DNA of 38,388 nt from Tissierellia bacterium (GCA_012519495.1 JAAYQA010000019.1:1-38388), one strand, 5' to 3'. Positions 7,121-15,851 are shown, numbered from the stretch's first letter. Translations and numbers: made by a program. The notes: generated from the sequence alone by a model not told the origin.

Positions 7121-7633
7121 TTACATCGCGTTCAGTTCGTCTGCGACAAAGTCTTTGATGGACTTTTCGTCGATGGTGGGTTCTTTGGTGTCATCCCAGA
7201 TATCGGCGCGGATCTTGAAGAAGTTCACATACAGCGTATCGCCTTTTGCGAACGAGGTTTCTGTGGTGCCGGGATAAAAGACGACGTTTTTATCGCCTTC
7301 TGTTTGTACGGCTTGTTCGAGTTCGCGTGCCGACAGGCGTTTCACCGGTCCCAGCATGCTGTCGGGGATGAGCTTGTCTTCCATCATCCACATATTGTTG
7401 TTCCAGAAGCGGGATTCTTTTTTCGTGGGATTGTTCATGCGCTCGCGATTGCAGATGGCGGACAGGACTTTTCGTACCGATTCGGCATTGAAATCGTCGT
7501 CATACTGCGCGGTCATGGCGGGGCTGGTGGCAAGCTCGGTCAGAAAGGTGTCGCCGATCTTTTCCTTGTCCGACAAGCACGCCCAGATATAAAGCATGCT
7601 CTCCAAAACATTGGTGTCAATACTGATTTTCAT
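7121..7633 (-). CDS. Conserved protein of unknown function
   Basis: Soluble protein of 170 residues, starting MKISIDTNVLES after a good AAGGA site. It has no signal peptide or membrane helix. It is acidic, rich in Asp and Asn in the middle (YDDDFN, WNNNMWMMEDK), and has a hydrophobic-aromatic C-terminal half including VVFYPGTTETSFAKGD. The opening words resemble a PIN-type start (IDTNVL), but the spaced acidic residues of a PIN nuclease are not evident. It may match a small clostridial/spirochaete family of uncharacterised proteins, but I recall this only vaguely. It lies between the VanY-type peptidase and the hydrolase pair. I do not assign a function. Confidence 0.7.
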   Translation of the reverse strand: MKISIDTNVLESMLYIWACLSDKEKIGDTFLTELATSPAMTAQYDDDFNAESVRKVLSAICNRERMNNPTKKESRFWNNNMWMMEDKLIPDSMLGPVKRLSARELEQAVQTEGDKNVVFYPGTTETSFAKGDTLYVNFFKIRADIWDDTKEPTIDEKSIKDFVADELNAM

Positions 7634-7715
7634 GCAGATTCCTTCTTTCTTTTTATGGTTTCACAAAGTCTGTATACCCTGCCGTACCTGTAAAAAAGCG
7701 CTTCACGCCGTATGC

Positions 7716-8759
7716 TTATGGCAGGTCAAAATATTCTTCCAGCGTTTGTCCGGAATTGTATATGCGGGCGGCCATTTCTTCGCCTACATAGCGAAAATGC
7801 CAGGGTTCGTACATATAGCCCGTGCTGTCTTCTTTTCCTTCGGGATAGCGCAGAATAAAGCCGAAGCGGTAGGAATTGTCCGCCAGCCAGATGCCTTCTT
7901 CGGTATCCTTGAAGCTTTCCACAATATTGTGTGCGGGATTGTCGTTGATGATGTCGATTGCAAGGCCGGTCTGGTGTTCGGAATGCCCGGCGGGCGCCAC
8001 GCTCCGGCGGGTTTCTTCTTCCCCGTAGGCTTCGATATTGCGTTCGATCACGCCCAGCTGATAGTCGTAGCTGCGATAACCCGAACCGATGTCCACAAAC
8101 ATGCCTTCGGCTTCCATGACATCTTTCATGCGTTCAAACTGGATCATCACCTCGGTTTTGATACCGGGGTCGTACGTTTCGGGCAGGCCGTATTCCTTGT
8201 TGGCAATCAGTATGCCTTCCACCACTTTAAACTGATCGTCGACGGAGGCATCTTCCAGTATATGCGCCGGCAAATAGCCCATGACCTCGCCAAAGCTGAC
8301 CTTGGTGAACCCGCCGGCTGTGCCGTAGGTTTCCACATAGTCGCCGATGCGCACCTGTTTGATTTCCTCGTCGGAACCCGGTTCCGGTGCGATCTGTGTC
8401 GTCTCTGTCAGGCGCGAAAAGCCCTGCAGCTTCGTTTCAAAGGCGGTTTCGTCGGGCAGATTGGCCGCGGCATCTTCGGTTGCATCTTCTGTGTCTTCGG
8501 TTTCTGTCTGTTCAGATGCTTCGGTTTCGTCGTCCGCCGGTTCGGTTTTATCTTCCGTGGATTCCGCGGATTCGTCTGTTGCGGGTCCCTCCTCTGTCAT
8601 CGCGGGTTCTGTAACCGCGGTGGGTGAATTGCGTAGGATCTGCCGCAGTGAACAGGCCCCCAACCCGATCACTAACAGCAATAGAATCACCAGGAGGCGT
8701 TTACTGCCCCGCTGCTTTTTTACCTGTCGCCGACGTTCCCGGCGCTGTCTGCTTTCCAT
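7716..8759 (-). CDS. D-alanyl-D-alanine carboxypeptidase, VanY/M15B family, putative lipoprotein
   Basis: Cell-wall peptidase of 347 residues that trims the terminal D-Ala of peptidoglycan stem peptides. The start is the ATG following AGAGGA. An upstream in-frame GTG would add 12 residues of leader. The N-terminus is extremely Arg/Lys-rich, followed by a hydrophobic stretch and GLGAC, a plausible lipobox with Cys36. Residues 45-100 are a Glu/Thr/Asp-rich linker. An SH3-like segment follows at about 135-170 (RIGDYVETYG...GEVMGYLPA). The M15 domain has SEHQTGLAID at 260-269 (zinc ligands His262 and Asp269) and EPWH at 318-321 (catalytic Glu318, zinc ligand His321). The ApbE gene ends 16 bases upstream, so the two lipoproteins are co-transcribed. 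Confidence 0.87.
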   Translation of the reverse strand: MESRQRRERRRQVKKQRGSKRLLVILLLLVIGLGACSLRQILRNSPTAVTEPAMTEEGPATDESAESTEDKTEPADDETEASEQTETEDTEDATEDAAANLPDETAFETKLQGFSRLTETTQIAPEPGSDEEIKQVRIGDYVETYGTAGGFTKVSFGEVMGYLPAHILEDASVDDQFKVVEGILIANKEYGLPETYDPGIKTEVMIQFERMKDVMEAEGMFVDIGSGYRSYDYQLGVIERNIEAYGEEETRRSVAPAGHSEHQTGLAIDIINDNPAHNIVESFKDTEEGIWLADNSYRFGFILRYPEGKEDSTGYMYEPWHFRYVGEEMAARIYNSGQTLEEYFDLP

Positions 8760-8775
8760 TTTTTCCTCTTTCCCC

Positions 8776-9855
8776 TTAGTCCGTTGCGTCTGCACCTTTA
8801 CTATAGCTCATGTCTTCCATACCGGCTGTATACTGCAGACTGCCGTCTTTCAGAATCCACAGGGCTTCTGTGCCCTCGATGGATTCCACCAAAGCTCTCC
8901 CCTCTTCATATTCCAGTAAAAAGACCGCGGTCGACAAAAAGTCTGCCAGACCGGAGTCTTCTGTCACAATACTCACCGCCCGAAAACGGTCGGCGGGATA
9001 CCGGGTATCCGGGTCGATCAGATGATGATAGACCTGTCCGTCCACGGTATAAAAACGCTGATAGTCACCGGATGTGACCACGCTTTGATCCGCCACAAAA
9101 ACGACTTCGGCGTTTTCTTCCGATGATTTTCCCATCAGATAGTCCGGATTCTGTATGCCGATGCCCCAGCGGTCTCTTTCATCGGCAGGTTTTCCGATCG
9201 TGCGCACATTGCCGCCGGAGTTGATAATGCCTGCGGTTAAGCCGGCTTCTTTCAGCGCCTGCGCTCCCATTTCGGTTGCGTAGCCCTTGGCGACGGCGCC
9301 CAGGTCCAGGCGGATGTCTTTGTCGTCGATATAGACCGTACCTGCGGCTTTGTCCACGATAATGTGTTCCATCCCGCTGTGTGCGGCCGCTGCCTGCAGT
9401 TCTTCGTCGGACGGCACCTGCGGGTTTTCCGTGTCCTCCCGGTACAGATGCCATACTTCATACAATGCGCCGTTGGATATGTCGGTTTTGGCAGAGATCG
9501 TCTCGTAGCGTTCTTTTGTGCGTTCGATCAGGTCGATAATGGACGGATTGACCGTAACCGGGGCTACGCCAGCATTTTCATTGATCGTATATACATTGTT
9601 TACGCCTTCGTAGGCATGGTATTTGTCAAAATCCTGATGCAGCGCGGTGAACTGCTCTTTCAGCATCTGAAGATAGGTGTTGAATTCTTCTTCGGTTTCG
9701 GTATAGGCCACCAATTGTACGACGGTGTCAAAGGTGTCATAGAAGGTGCCGGTATACCGGGTTTGTTCTTCGGGTGCCTGTGTATCTCCCTGCGGTTGTG
9801 TGCACGCGCTTAAAAGCAATAGGAGCACAAGGCCGAATACCCATTTTTTTCTCAC
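8776..9855 (-). CDS. apbE: FAD:protein FMN transferase ApbE, lipoprotein
   Basis: Transfers FMN from FAD to a Thr of target flavoproteins outside the membrane (for example NqrB/RnfG-type subunits). It has 359 residues and starts with GTG after AAGGGG. The signal ends in LLSAC, with lipidated Cys18. Family motifs include FYDTFDTVVQLVAY near residue 38, LGAVAKGYATE near 185, the NSGGNVRTIG motif near 212 and the metal-binding DSGLADFLSTAVFLL near 305. The flavinylation target is not in this window. The DUF445 gene ends 11 bases upstream, and the VanY-like lipoprotein is directly downstream. Confidence 0.92.
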   Translation of the reverse strand: MRKKWVFGLVLLLLLSACTQPQGDTQAPEEQTRYTGTFYDTFDTVVQLVAYTETEEEFNTYLQMLKEQFTALHQDFDKYHAYEGVNNVYTINENAGVAPVTVNPSIIDLIERTKERYETISAKTDISNGALYEVWHLYREDTENPQVPSDEELQAAAAHSGMEHIIVDKAAGTVYIDDKDIRLDLGAVAKGYATEMGAQALKEAGLTAGIINSGGNVRTIGKPADERDRWGIGIQNPDYLMGKSSEENAEVVFVADQSVVTSGDYQRFYTVDGQVYHHLIDPDTRYPADRFRAVSIVTEDSGLADFLSTAVFLLEYEEGRALVESIEGTEALWILKDGSLQYTAGMEDMSYSKGADATD

Positions 9856-9866
9856 TCGTTTTCCCC

Positions 9867-11300
9867 TTATAATAACCGCTGTAAAAGCGGCTGTATCAGT
9901 CCCATGATGGCGCCTAAAAGCGCGCCTAAATTCGTAATGGCCTTCAGTTCCCGATCGGCCACATCGACGATGACTTCTTCCAGCATTTTTACATCAAAAC
10001 GCTTGATCTGTTCTTCCACCAGTTTGTCAACCCCGAAGCGCGCCACGCCGTCTTTTACCATGCCCGGCAGTGCTTTTCGCAACAGATCGGCCGCCTTTTG
10101 GGCAAGCCGTTGTGGCGCATCGTCTCCGAAGGATTTTAACACGTCTGCGGTCTTTGTTTCAAATAATAATTGCAGCAGGGGTTCTGTCATGGCTGCGGCC
10201 TGCGCTTCGGTGCGTTTTTGCAGGCTGTCCGCCAGCATCCCGGAGACCAGCCCGGCCGCTGTATCCGACAGGGTGTCTGCGTGTGTATGCAGCACCTTGC
10301 AAAGCCTGTCGTTTACCCCCTCTTTGTGAATCAGAAGTACCAGGCCTTCCAGTCCTTCTCTGGCCCACGCGGCGGTTTTTTCTTTGGTGACCGGCCTGAG
10401 CAGATCCGTAACATTTGTGTGCAGCAGGGTATCCACTGCACCGCGCAGGTTTTCTTTCAGCAAAACTGTGCTTTCCTCGGACTCCAGATACGCGATATAG
10501 GCTTCCGCGACCCGGCTTCCGATCCCTTCCGGGCGCAAAAAGACGCGCAGCGGGCGGGCCATGTGCTGTTCGGCCGTATCCTGTGCGGCAGCCCGGACGG
10601 TCGCTGTCATGCGGGCGGAGAGCAGCAGGCGTTTTAGCTGGACAACCAGTTCTTCTTCTCTTTCATTATACTGCGCAAGCAGGCCGAGTAAAAGCGGTTC
10701 GGGCAAGGCTTCTTCCAGCGTTTGCCCTTCTTTTTCGGCAAAAAGCGCAAGCAAAGCGTCCGCGGCCGTTGTATCCAGCGTACCCTCGGCCACGGTGCGG
10801 GTAAACAACGCCTTCAGCCGGTCGATCACAGGCTCTGCCCAGCGTTCGTTATGCATTTTGCCGGCCAGATACGTTTCTACCCGGCTTTTCGCCGTTTGGG
10901 CATCCGCCCAGCCGAACCAGCGGTTTTTCACCAGAAAGCGGCCCAGCAAAGGGGCTACAGAGGCCGGTGTGATTTCCAGACGCTGTGCCAATACCTCGCC
11001 GATGGCGGTGTCTTTGTCTGCTTCGCGTGTCAGAAAATTCCGTATGGCCGTTTCCATGCGGCCCGGTACATTGGAGCTTTCCAGATGCGTAAGCACGGCT
11101 TCTTCTGTCAGCAGATACGCCTTTACCGCCTGTCCCGTACGCGCTGCCAGCCGGTCTCTCTCCTTGGGGATCAGCCCGGGCGTAAAGGGCAGCGGTTTGC
11201 CGAACAGGTATTTGGTTTCCAGCGGCCGAAACAGCATCCGTATGGCTAAATAATTGGTAATATATCCGATCACGGCCCCCACGAGGACCGGTACAAGCAA
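9867..11300 (-). CDS. DUF445 family membrane protein (YheB-like)
   Basis: About 477 residues. The N-terminal hydrophobic segment ends in VGAVIGYITNYLAIRMLFRP, the signature of the DUF445/YheB family, followed by FTPGLIPKERDRLA. The middle is long, helical and rich in Ala, Leu and Glu, and a second hydrophobic helix closes the C-terminus. The start is uncertain: no ATG is available. A GGGGAGG site at about 11316-11322 precedes an ATT (11306) and a TTG (11300). I give the TTG, which fits the family start, although its spacing is long and the ATT is possible. No biochemical role is established for the family. In B. subtilis YheB has been linked to spores. Confidence 0.78.
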   Translation of the reverse strand: MLVPVLVGAVIGYITNYLAIRMLFRPLETKYLFGKPLPFTPGLIPKERDRLAARTGQAVKAYLLTEEAVLTHLESSNVPGRMETAIRNFLTREADKDTAIGEVLAQRLEITPASVAPLLGRFLVKNRWFGWADAQTAKSRVETYLAGKMHNERWAEPVIDRLKALFTRTVAEGTLDTTAADALLALFAEKEGQTLEEALPEPLLLGLLAQYNEREEELVVQLKRLLLSARMTATVRAAAQDTAEQHMARPLRVFLRPEGIGSRVAEAYIAYLESEESTVLLKENLRGAVDTLLHTNVTDLLRPVTKEKTAAWAREGLEGLVLLIHKEGVNDRLCKVLHTHADTLSDTAAGLVSGMLADSLQKRTEAQAAAMTEPLLQLLFETKTADVLKSFGDDAPQRLAQKAADLLRKALPGMVKDGVARFGVDKLVEEQIKRFDVKMLEEVIVDVADRELKAITNLGALLGAIMGLIQPLLQRLL

Positions 11301-11376
11301 AGTAATCGTAGTGTTTCCTCCCCTGTATTGTGATTGTACAGAATCTCCCACCGCATTTTCCGGGCGCCTAACCCGC

Positions 11377-11394
11377 AAAAAGAGCCGGCGACTC
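11377..11394 (-). terminator. Weak terminator after ispF
   Basis: Just after the ispF stop the minus strand has GAGTC-GCC-GGCTC (5-bp stem with one G-U pair) followed by five T residues. The stem is short, so read-through into the DUF445-apbE genes is likely. Confidence 0.45.
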
Positions 11395-11396
11395 CC

Positions 11397-11876
11397 CTAC
11401 TTTTTCGCGATGCAAAGGGTGGCTACCGCCTGTGCGGCGATGCCTTCTTTTCTGCCCGTAAAGCCGAGCCATTCGGTTGTGGTCGCCTTAATCCCGATCT
11501 GCTCCGGCCCTATTTTCAGCGTTCGGGCGATATTCTCCCGCATAGCGGGGATATGCGGCAGCATTTTAGGTGCCTGTGCAATAATCACGCTGTCGATATT
11601 TCCGATTTCCATTTGTCTTTCTTCTATTATATTCGCAACCCGCGCCAGGAGGGTCAGGCTGCTGATGTCTTTGTATGCCGGATCCGTGTCGGGAAAAAAG
11701 GTCCCGATATCCGCTTCTCCGGCTGCCCCTAAAAGCGCATCCATGATCGCATGCACGAGTACATCGGCATCGGAATGGCCCAGGAGACCTTTGTCATGCG
11801 GAATATCCACTCCGCCGATGATCAGTTTTCGCTGGTCTGTCAGTGCATGCACATCGTATCCGATCCCGATTCTCAC
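11397..11876 (-). CDS. ispF: 2-C-methyl-D-erythritol 2,4-cyclodiphosphate synthase
   Basis: Fifth enzyme of the MEP isoprenoid pathway, 159 residues. It cyclises CDP-ME-2-phosphate with release of CMP. The start is the GTG at 11876 giving (M)[11 protein letters not shown]. The GTG overlaps the TGA of ispD by four bases. The zinc ligands Asp8, His10 and His42 match E. coli numbering, and FPDTDPAYK and [12 protein letters not shown] complete the active site. The order ispD-ispF with coupled translation is the classic arrangement, and the two enzymes catalyse steps 3 and 5. Confidence 0.97.
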   Translation of the reverse strand: MRIGIGYDVHALTDQRKLIIGGVDIPHDKGLLGHSDADVLVHAIMDALLGAAGEADIGTFFPDTDPAYKDISSLTLLARVANIIEERQMEIGNIDSVIIAQAPKMLPHIPAMRENIARTLKIGPEQIGIKATTTEWLGFTGRKEGIAAQAVATLCIAKK

Positions 11877-12571
11877 GCTTCTTCCTCCCCGGCAATGCCT
11901 TCGCCAAAGCGCAGATCGGCTCTGGTGGTTATTTTGATATTGGTTTCCGAGCCCGGCAAAAGCTGTACCCGCACGCCTTGTTTTTCTACTATCGAACAAT
12001 CGTCGGTACCGGCGATGCCCTCTTTTTCCGCTTTTTCATAGGCGTGCAAGAGCACCCTCGTCTGAAACCCCTGCGGGGTCTGTACGCGGTACAGGGAGCT
12101 GCGGTCGGGTGTGGTCAGGACAGACAGGTCTTCTCTTACAATTTTCACCGTGTCTGTCATCGGTACGGCTACGGCGGCAGCGGGATGTATAAGCACGGCT
12201 TCCGCGACCCGGCGGATTTCCTCCGGTCTTACAAAGGGCCGTGCACCGTCGTGGGTGAGCACGATATCGGATGCGGCAGACAGGGCCGCCAGACCGTTTT
12301 TTACCGAATGATGCCTTTGTGCGCCGCCGTACACGAAATGCACCGGATATGAAAACCCGATCTGTGTGACCAGCGCCTGTGCGAAGGCTTCTTCTGCCGG
12401 ACGTACCACAAGAATCAGTTCATCCACCCAGGACAAACCGGAAAATTTGCGCAGCGTGCGCGAAAGCACCGCTTCCCCTGCAATTTCTAAATGCAGTTTT
12501 CCTTCTGTCCCCATCCGCGTACCCGATCCCGCCGCGGAAATAATCACAGAAACAAATTTGTCTTGTATCAT
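11873..12571 (-). CDS. ispD: 2-C-methyl-D-erythritol 4-phosphate cytidylyltransferase
   Basis: Third step of the MEP pathway, joining CTP and methylerythritol phosphate. It has 232 residues, the normal length. The nucleotide-binding loop reads [10 protein letters not shown] near residue 12. HDGARPF near residue 106 and the RVQTPQGF segment near 160 are family signatures, and the C-terminal part has TDDCSIVE. The ribosome binding site is TGAGGAC. It follows the terminator of the PIN-domain gene by only 20 bases, so its transcription must come from read-through or from a promoter inside that gene. Confidence 0.97.
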   Translation of the reverse strand: MIQDKFVSVIISAAGSGTRMGTEGKLHLEIAGEAVLSRTLRKFSGLSWVDELILVVRPAEEAFAQALVTQIGFSYPVHFVYGGAQRHHSVKNGLAALSAASDIVLTHDGARPFVRPEEIRRVAEAVLIHPAAAVAVPMTDTVKIVREDLSVLTTPDRSSLYRVQTPQGFQTRVLLHAYEKAEKEGIAGTDDCSIVEKQGVRVQLLPGSETNIKITTRADLRFGEGIAGEEEA

Positions 12572-12590
12572 AAAATGTCCTCATTGCATG

Positions 12591-12614
12591 AAAAAGGGGC
12601 GCTTGCCCCTTTTT
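12591..12614 (-). terminator. Intrinsic terminator after the PIN-domain gene
   Basis: AAAAAGGGGC and GCCCCTTTTT form a perfect 10-bp stem around a 4-base loop. On the minus strand it follows the PIN-domain stop codon at 12620 and ends in a T-run. The structure is symmetric and could work in both directions. Confidence 0.8.
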
Positions 12615-12619
12615 TATGC

Positions 12620-13705
12620 TTATTTCGGTTTTGCAAAGATCATTTTTCCGGCCGATGTCTGCAGGATCGAAGTAACCAGTACCTCGATCGTATTGCCGAT
12701 ATGCCTTTTTCCGTTTTCCACTACAATCATGGTGCCGTCATCCAGATAGGCCAGACCCTGATTATGTTCCTTGCCGTCTTTGATTACGGTGATCGTCATT
12801 TCCTCTCCGGGGATCACCACCGGTTTCATGGCATTTGCCAATTCGTTTATGTTCAGCACCCGGATACCCTGGACGCTGGCCAGCTTATTCAGATTGTAGT
12901 CCGTTGTAACCACGGAACCGCCGGTTTCTTTTGCCATGCGAATCAGCTTGCTGTCGACTTCTGTCACATCGTCGTAGTCCAGATCGGATATGGAAAAGTG
13001 AATGCGCTCATTCTGCTTGATCTGATTGATGATATCCAGCCCGCGGCGGCCTTTCTGGCGCCTGAGCGTATCCGATGAGTCGGCAATATGCTGCAGTTCC
13101 ACCAATACGAATACCGGAACGACAATTTCTCCTTCGATAAAGCCCGCATCAAAGATCTCCGCGATCCGCCCGTCGATAATCACTGAAGTATCCAGAATTT
13201 TCGGCACGCTATCTGTTTTGTGCCTTCTGTCTTTGTTTGATGGCAGACGCAGGCGCTGCATTGTACCCTGCAGTTCGTCGCGCTTGGTGGTGGCCAAAGC
13301 CACGCCCAGATACGCCAGCAGCAGATAGACCGCGGCGGTCAGCACCAATTTCAATATACTGCCCACTACGGGTACCCCTTCGAGCACCAGCCCGATCGGC
13401 TGAGTGATCAGTGACGCCAGGATCAGGCCGATAATCAGGCCCAGTCCGCTTAAAAGAATCTGCGTTGTGGGCACCGCCTGCAGTTCGCGTTCCACCGCCT
13501 GCACAATACGGGTCAGCGTTCGCATGATCGGCTCCGATAAAATAAAAAATATAATTCCGAATAAAATGAAGCTGCCGATATATGCCGCTACTTCCGCTGC
13601 GCCGGTGATGGAAATCAGGTGAAACTGGCTTGCCATATACACGACGAGTATGCCCAATGTGCTACCGATCAGTGTGATGGCGTATTTCATTATTTTTCGC
13701 ACCAT
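12620..13705 (-). CDS. yacL: PIN and TRAM domain membrane protein (YacL-like)
   Basis: Membrane protein of 361 residues. The ATG at 13705 is preceded by GGGAGTGG, which decides the start. Four hydrophobic segments lie in residues 1-150. A PIN nuclease domain follows from about residue 170: KILDTSVIIDGRI with the first Asp, an acidic Glu in LVELQHIAD, then DLDYDDVTEVDSKLI and TTDYNLNK. The C-terminus is a TRAM domain (GEEMTITVIKDGKEHNQGLAYLDDGTMIVV) that would bind RNA. This architecture is the YacL family of Firmicutes, which usually sits between radA/disA and ispD, as here. The RNA substrate is not known. Confidence 0.93.
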   Translation of the reverse strand: MVRKIMKYAITLIGSTLGILVVYMASQFHLISITGAAEVAAYIGSFILFGIIFFILSEPIMRTLTRIVQAVERELQAVPTTQILLSGLGLIIGLILASLITQPIGLVLEGVPVVGSILKLVLTAAVYLLLAYLGVALATTKRDELQGTMQRLRLPSNKDRRHKTDSVPKILDTSVIIDGRIAEIFDAGFIEGEIVVPVFVLVELQHIADSSDTLRRQKGRRGLDIINQIKQNERIHFSISDLDYDDVTEVDSKLIRMAKETGGSVVTTDYNLNKLASVQGIRVLNINELANAMKPVVIPGEEMTITVIKDGKEHNQGLAYLDDGTMIVVENGKRHIGNTIEVLVTSILQTSAGKMIFAKPK

Positions 13706-13752
13706 AGAATCCACTCCCAACTAAGTAAATTAATTAATCTACCCGGTCTGCC

Positions 13753-13776
13753 GACAAAGCCGGTTCACGCTTTGTC
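13753..13776 (-). other. Hairpin in the carD-yacL intergenic region
   Basis: GACAAAGC at 13753-13760 and GCTTTGTC at 13769-13776 form a perfect 8-bp stem with an 8-base loop. No T-run follows on the minus strand. It sits in the leader of the PIN-domain gene, about 45 bases before its start. Confidence 0.5.
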
Positions 13777-13807
13777 TGCAAACTGAATCGATCCGTTTCT
13801 ATCATAC

Positions 13808-13849
13808 GAGGCAATTGTCAGCCAATTATGTGCTGACAATGGTTGCCTC
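13808..13849 (-). other. Long hairpin spanning the carD stop codon
   Basis: GAGGCAA plus TTGTCAGC (13808-13822) pairs with GCTGACAA plus TTGCCTC (13832-13849), giving a 15-bp stem with a 3-base bulge. The carD TAA at 13828-13826 is in the loop. No U-tract follows, so it is not a standard terminator. It could protect the 3' end or be resolved by ribosomes finishing carD. Confidence 0.6.
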
Positions 13850-14308
13850 AATTTTTTGGTCAATCGCATCGGAATCGGTGTCTTTTACGATGACCATTTC
13901 CGATATGAGTATGTTTTTTGCATTGGTGAGCATTTTCTTCTCACCCATGGACAGCCCCTTCTCGCGATTCAGGAGGGTTAAGTCCCGTACCACATTGGCT
14001 ACCTCAAAAATATCGCCGCTTTTTAAGCGCTCCAGATTGGAACGGTACCGCTGATTCCAGTTGGACGGCATCTCTTCCATCTCGCCGCTTAGGAGCTCCA
14101 GCACCTTGTCGGTGTCGGCGCCGGTACAAACGGCGCGCATGCCGACTTCCGTGGCTTTGGCCCGCGGGATGGCAATGCGCAGACTCCCGATGGGAATCCG
14201 CAATATTAAAAATTCCTGTTCCTCACCTAAAAAATCTTTCTTTTCAATGGCGACAATCACGCCCGCACCATGCATCGGATATACGATTTTGTCTCCTACG
14301 TTAAACAT
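13826..14308 (-). CDS. carD: CarD family transcriptional regulator
   Basis: RNA-polymerase-binding regulator of 160 residues, starting MFNVGDKIVYPMHGAG after AGGAGG. The N-terminal Tudor-like domain (residues 1-55), which contacts the RNA polymerase beta subunit, has VGDKIVYPMHGAGVI. The helical C-terminal part has the conserved WNQRYRSNLERLKSGDIFEVANVVRDL stretch, including the Trp that contacts the upstream edge of the promoter bubble. CarD proteins stabilise the open complex at rRNA and other promoters. The gene takes the place that disA often has between radA and yacL. Two strong promoters lie in front of it, so it is expected to be highly expressed. Confidence 0.94.
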   Translation of the reverse strand: MFNVGDKIVYPMHGAGVIVAIEKKDFLGEEQEFLILRIPIGSLRIAIPRAKATEVGMRAVCTGADTDKVLELLSGEMEEMPSNWNQRYRSNLERLKSGDIFEVANVVRDLTLLNREKGLSMGEKKMLTNAKNILISEMVIVKDTDSDAIDQKIEATIVST

Positions 14309-14334
14309 GACAGCCTCCTTCTGCAACTCCTATT

Positions 14335-14363
14335 ATTATACACCAGAAAGAGGCCATTGGCAA
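14335..14363 (-). promoter_or_regulatory. carD promoter P2 (proximal)
   Basis: On the minus strand TTGCCA (14363-14358) and TATAAT (14340-14335) are separated by exactly 17 bases. The -10 box is only about 26 bases before the start codon, leaving a short leader containing the AGGAGG site. Confidence 0.65.
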
Positions 14364-14371
14364 AACAAAAC

Positions 14372-14400
14372 ATTATATCAGCGGGATAGACGACTGTCAA
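14372..14400 (-). promoter_or_regulatory. carD promoter P1 (distal), full consensus
   Basis: On the minus strand TTGACA (14400-14395) and TATAAT (14377-14372) are separated by 17 bases: both hexamers and the spacing are consensus. It lies 34 bases after the radA stop codon and 37 bases upstream of P2, making a tandem arrangement. Confidence 0.8.
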
Positions 14401-14434
14401 GAATTATTGCAACAGATTTACGACCGCTGGGTAT

Positions 14435-15784
14435 TTATCGATTCCGGCCCCAAACAGACTGCATCACCTGTTTGAGGGTCGCATGACCTGTGTCTGCGGT
14501 CAGGATGGTTTTATAGCCCAGCCGGTGGAGTTCGTTTACGCGTTGTTTGGCATGCGAGACGCGTTTCAGCTCGCCGGTCAAACCGACTTCCGCCACAAAG
14601 GCCGTGTCGGTGGCGAGGGGCTTTTTTTGCACCGACGAGGCCACACTCATCATGACGGCCAGATCGCTGGCGGATTCGGTAAGGCGGATATTGCCCGTGG
14701 TGCGCACGATGACGTTTTTGTCGCCCAGGGGGATGCCCGCCCGCTCTTCCAAAACAGAAAGAAGGGTGTTGAGTCTGTCGCGCGGCATATTTTCCGATAT
14801 GCGCATCGGATACGGCGTGAATGATTTGGACACGAGCGATTCGATCTCGATTACGAGCATGCGCGTGCCTTCCCGCAGGATGCATTTCGCCGAGCCGATG
14901 ATCCCTTTGTCCTTTCTGTCTGTCGTGAAATACGAAGACGGGTCTTTTACTTCCATCAGCCCGTTTTGTTTCATTTCAAACAGCCCGATTTCTCCGGTGG
15001 CGCCGAAGCGGTTTTTTGTGCTGCGCAGGATACGCAGTTCTTCGGACGGGTCGCCTTCCAAAAGGAGCACGGTATCCACCATATGTTCCAGCGTGCGAAG
15101 CCCCGCCATTTCGTCGGCTTTGGTCATATGCCCCACCAGGAGCGCGGCGCGTTTTTTAACCGGGTTTTTGCACAGGTCCATGATTTTTTCCGTGCAGGCC
15201 ACGGTCTGCACGGGGCTGCCGGCCCGTTGCGGATGTTCCGGCAGGCGAAAGGTCTGTATGCTGTCGATGACGATAATGTCCGCATCGACCGCATGCGCCT
15301 GTGCTTCCACTTCATCCATATCCTGCGAAGCCAAAAGCCAGATATGATCATGTATCGCGGTAAACAGGCGATCTGCCCGCGCCCGGATCTGCGAGCCGCT
15401 CTCTTCTCCTGTTGCGTACAGTACCTTCAGCCCTTTTTGCGCGTATTCCTGCGCCAGTTGCAAAAGAAGCGTCGACTTGCCCGCACCGGGCCGTGCGGTC
15501 AGTATGGTGACCGAGTCTTTCACAAGCCCCTCTCCGAGAACCGTGTCCCAGCCGGGAAACGACGAACGCACCCGCTCAGAATCCTGCGCAGACACGTTTT
15601 TTAACTGCCTGGGTGTTTTGGTCGCCACCGGAACCGCGCGCGCTGCGCCTAAGCCGCCCGCCGCTTTTCGTACGACGGTCTCTTCCAGACTGTCCCACGC
15701 GCCGCAGCGCGAACAGCGCCCCTCCCATGTCGGGTGCGGCGCACCACATTCTTTGCATGTATAAGTCGTTTTTATTTTCGCCAT
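14435..15784 (-). CDS. radA: DNA repair protein RadA
   Basis: RecA-related helicase that processes recombination intermediates, 449 residues. The start is the ATG at 15784 after AGGGGA. An in-frame ATG ten codons upstream lacks a site. The N-terminal zinc finger has CKECG and CSRCG within the first 30 residues. The Walker A motif reads ARPGAGKST near residue 95, where GDPGIGKST is more usual, so the Asp/Ile variant positions are changed. The RadA-specific [11 protein letters not shown] follows near residue 250, and the C-terminal third is the Lon-like domain ([10 protein letters not shown]...[12 protein letters not shown]). Its position between clpC and carD/yacL is the standard Firmicutes neighbourhood. 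Confidence 0.96.
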   Translation of the reverse strand: MAKIKTTYTCKECGAPHPTWEGRCSRCGAWDSLEETVVRKAAGGLGAARAVPVATKTPRQLKNVSAQDSERVRSSFPGWDTVLGEGLVKDSVTILTARPGAGKSTLLLQLAQEYAQKGLKVLYATGEESGSQIRARADRLFTAIHDHIWLLASQDMDEVEAQAHAVDADIIVIDSIQTFRLPEHPQRAGSPVQTVACTEKIMDLCKNPVKKRAALLVGHMTKADEMAGLRTLEHMVDTVLLLEGDPSEELRILRSTKNRFGATGEIGLFEMKQNGLMEVKDPSSYFTTDRKDKGIIGSAKCILREGTRMLVIEIESLVSKSFTPYPMRISENMPRDRLNTLLSVLEERAGIPLGDKNVIVRTTGNIRLTESASDLAVMMSVASSVQKKPLATDTAFVAEVGLTGELKRVSHAKQRVNELHRLGYKTILTADTGHATLKQVMQSVWGRNR

Positions 15785-15812
15785 AGAATCCCCTTGGTCT
15801 TTCTTTTCTTTC

Positions 15813-15841
15813 ATTATACCGTATGCATCGCCGGGCGACAG
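15813..15841 (-). promoter_or_regulatory. Probable radA promoter
   Basis: On the minus strand TATAAT (15818-15813) lies about 30 bases before the radA start. The hexamer 17 bases upstream is CTGTCG (15841-15836), a weak -35. It points away from the plus-strand promoter at 15852-15880, so the two genes are divergently transcribed from a shared region of about 70 bases. Confidence 0.5.
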
Positions 15842-15851
15842 TTCCCTTTAT

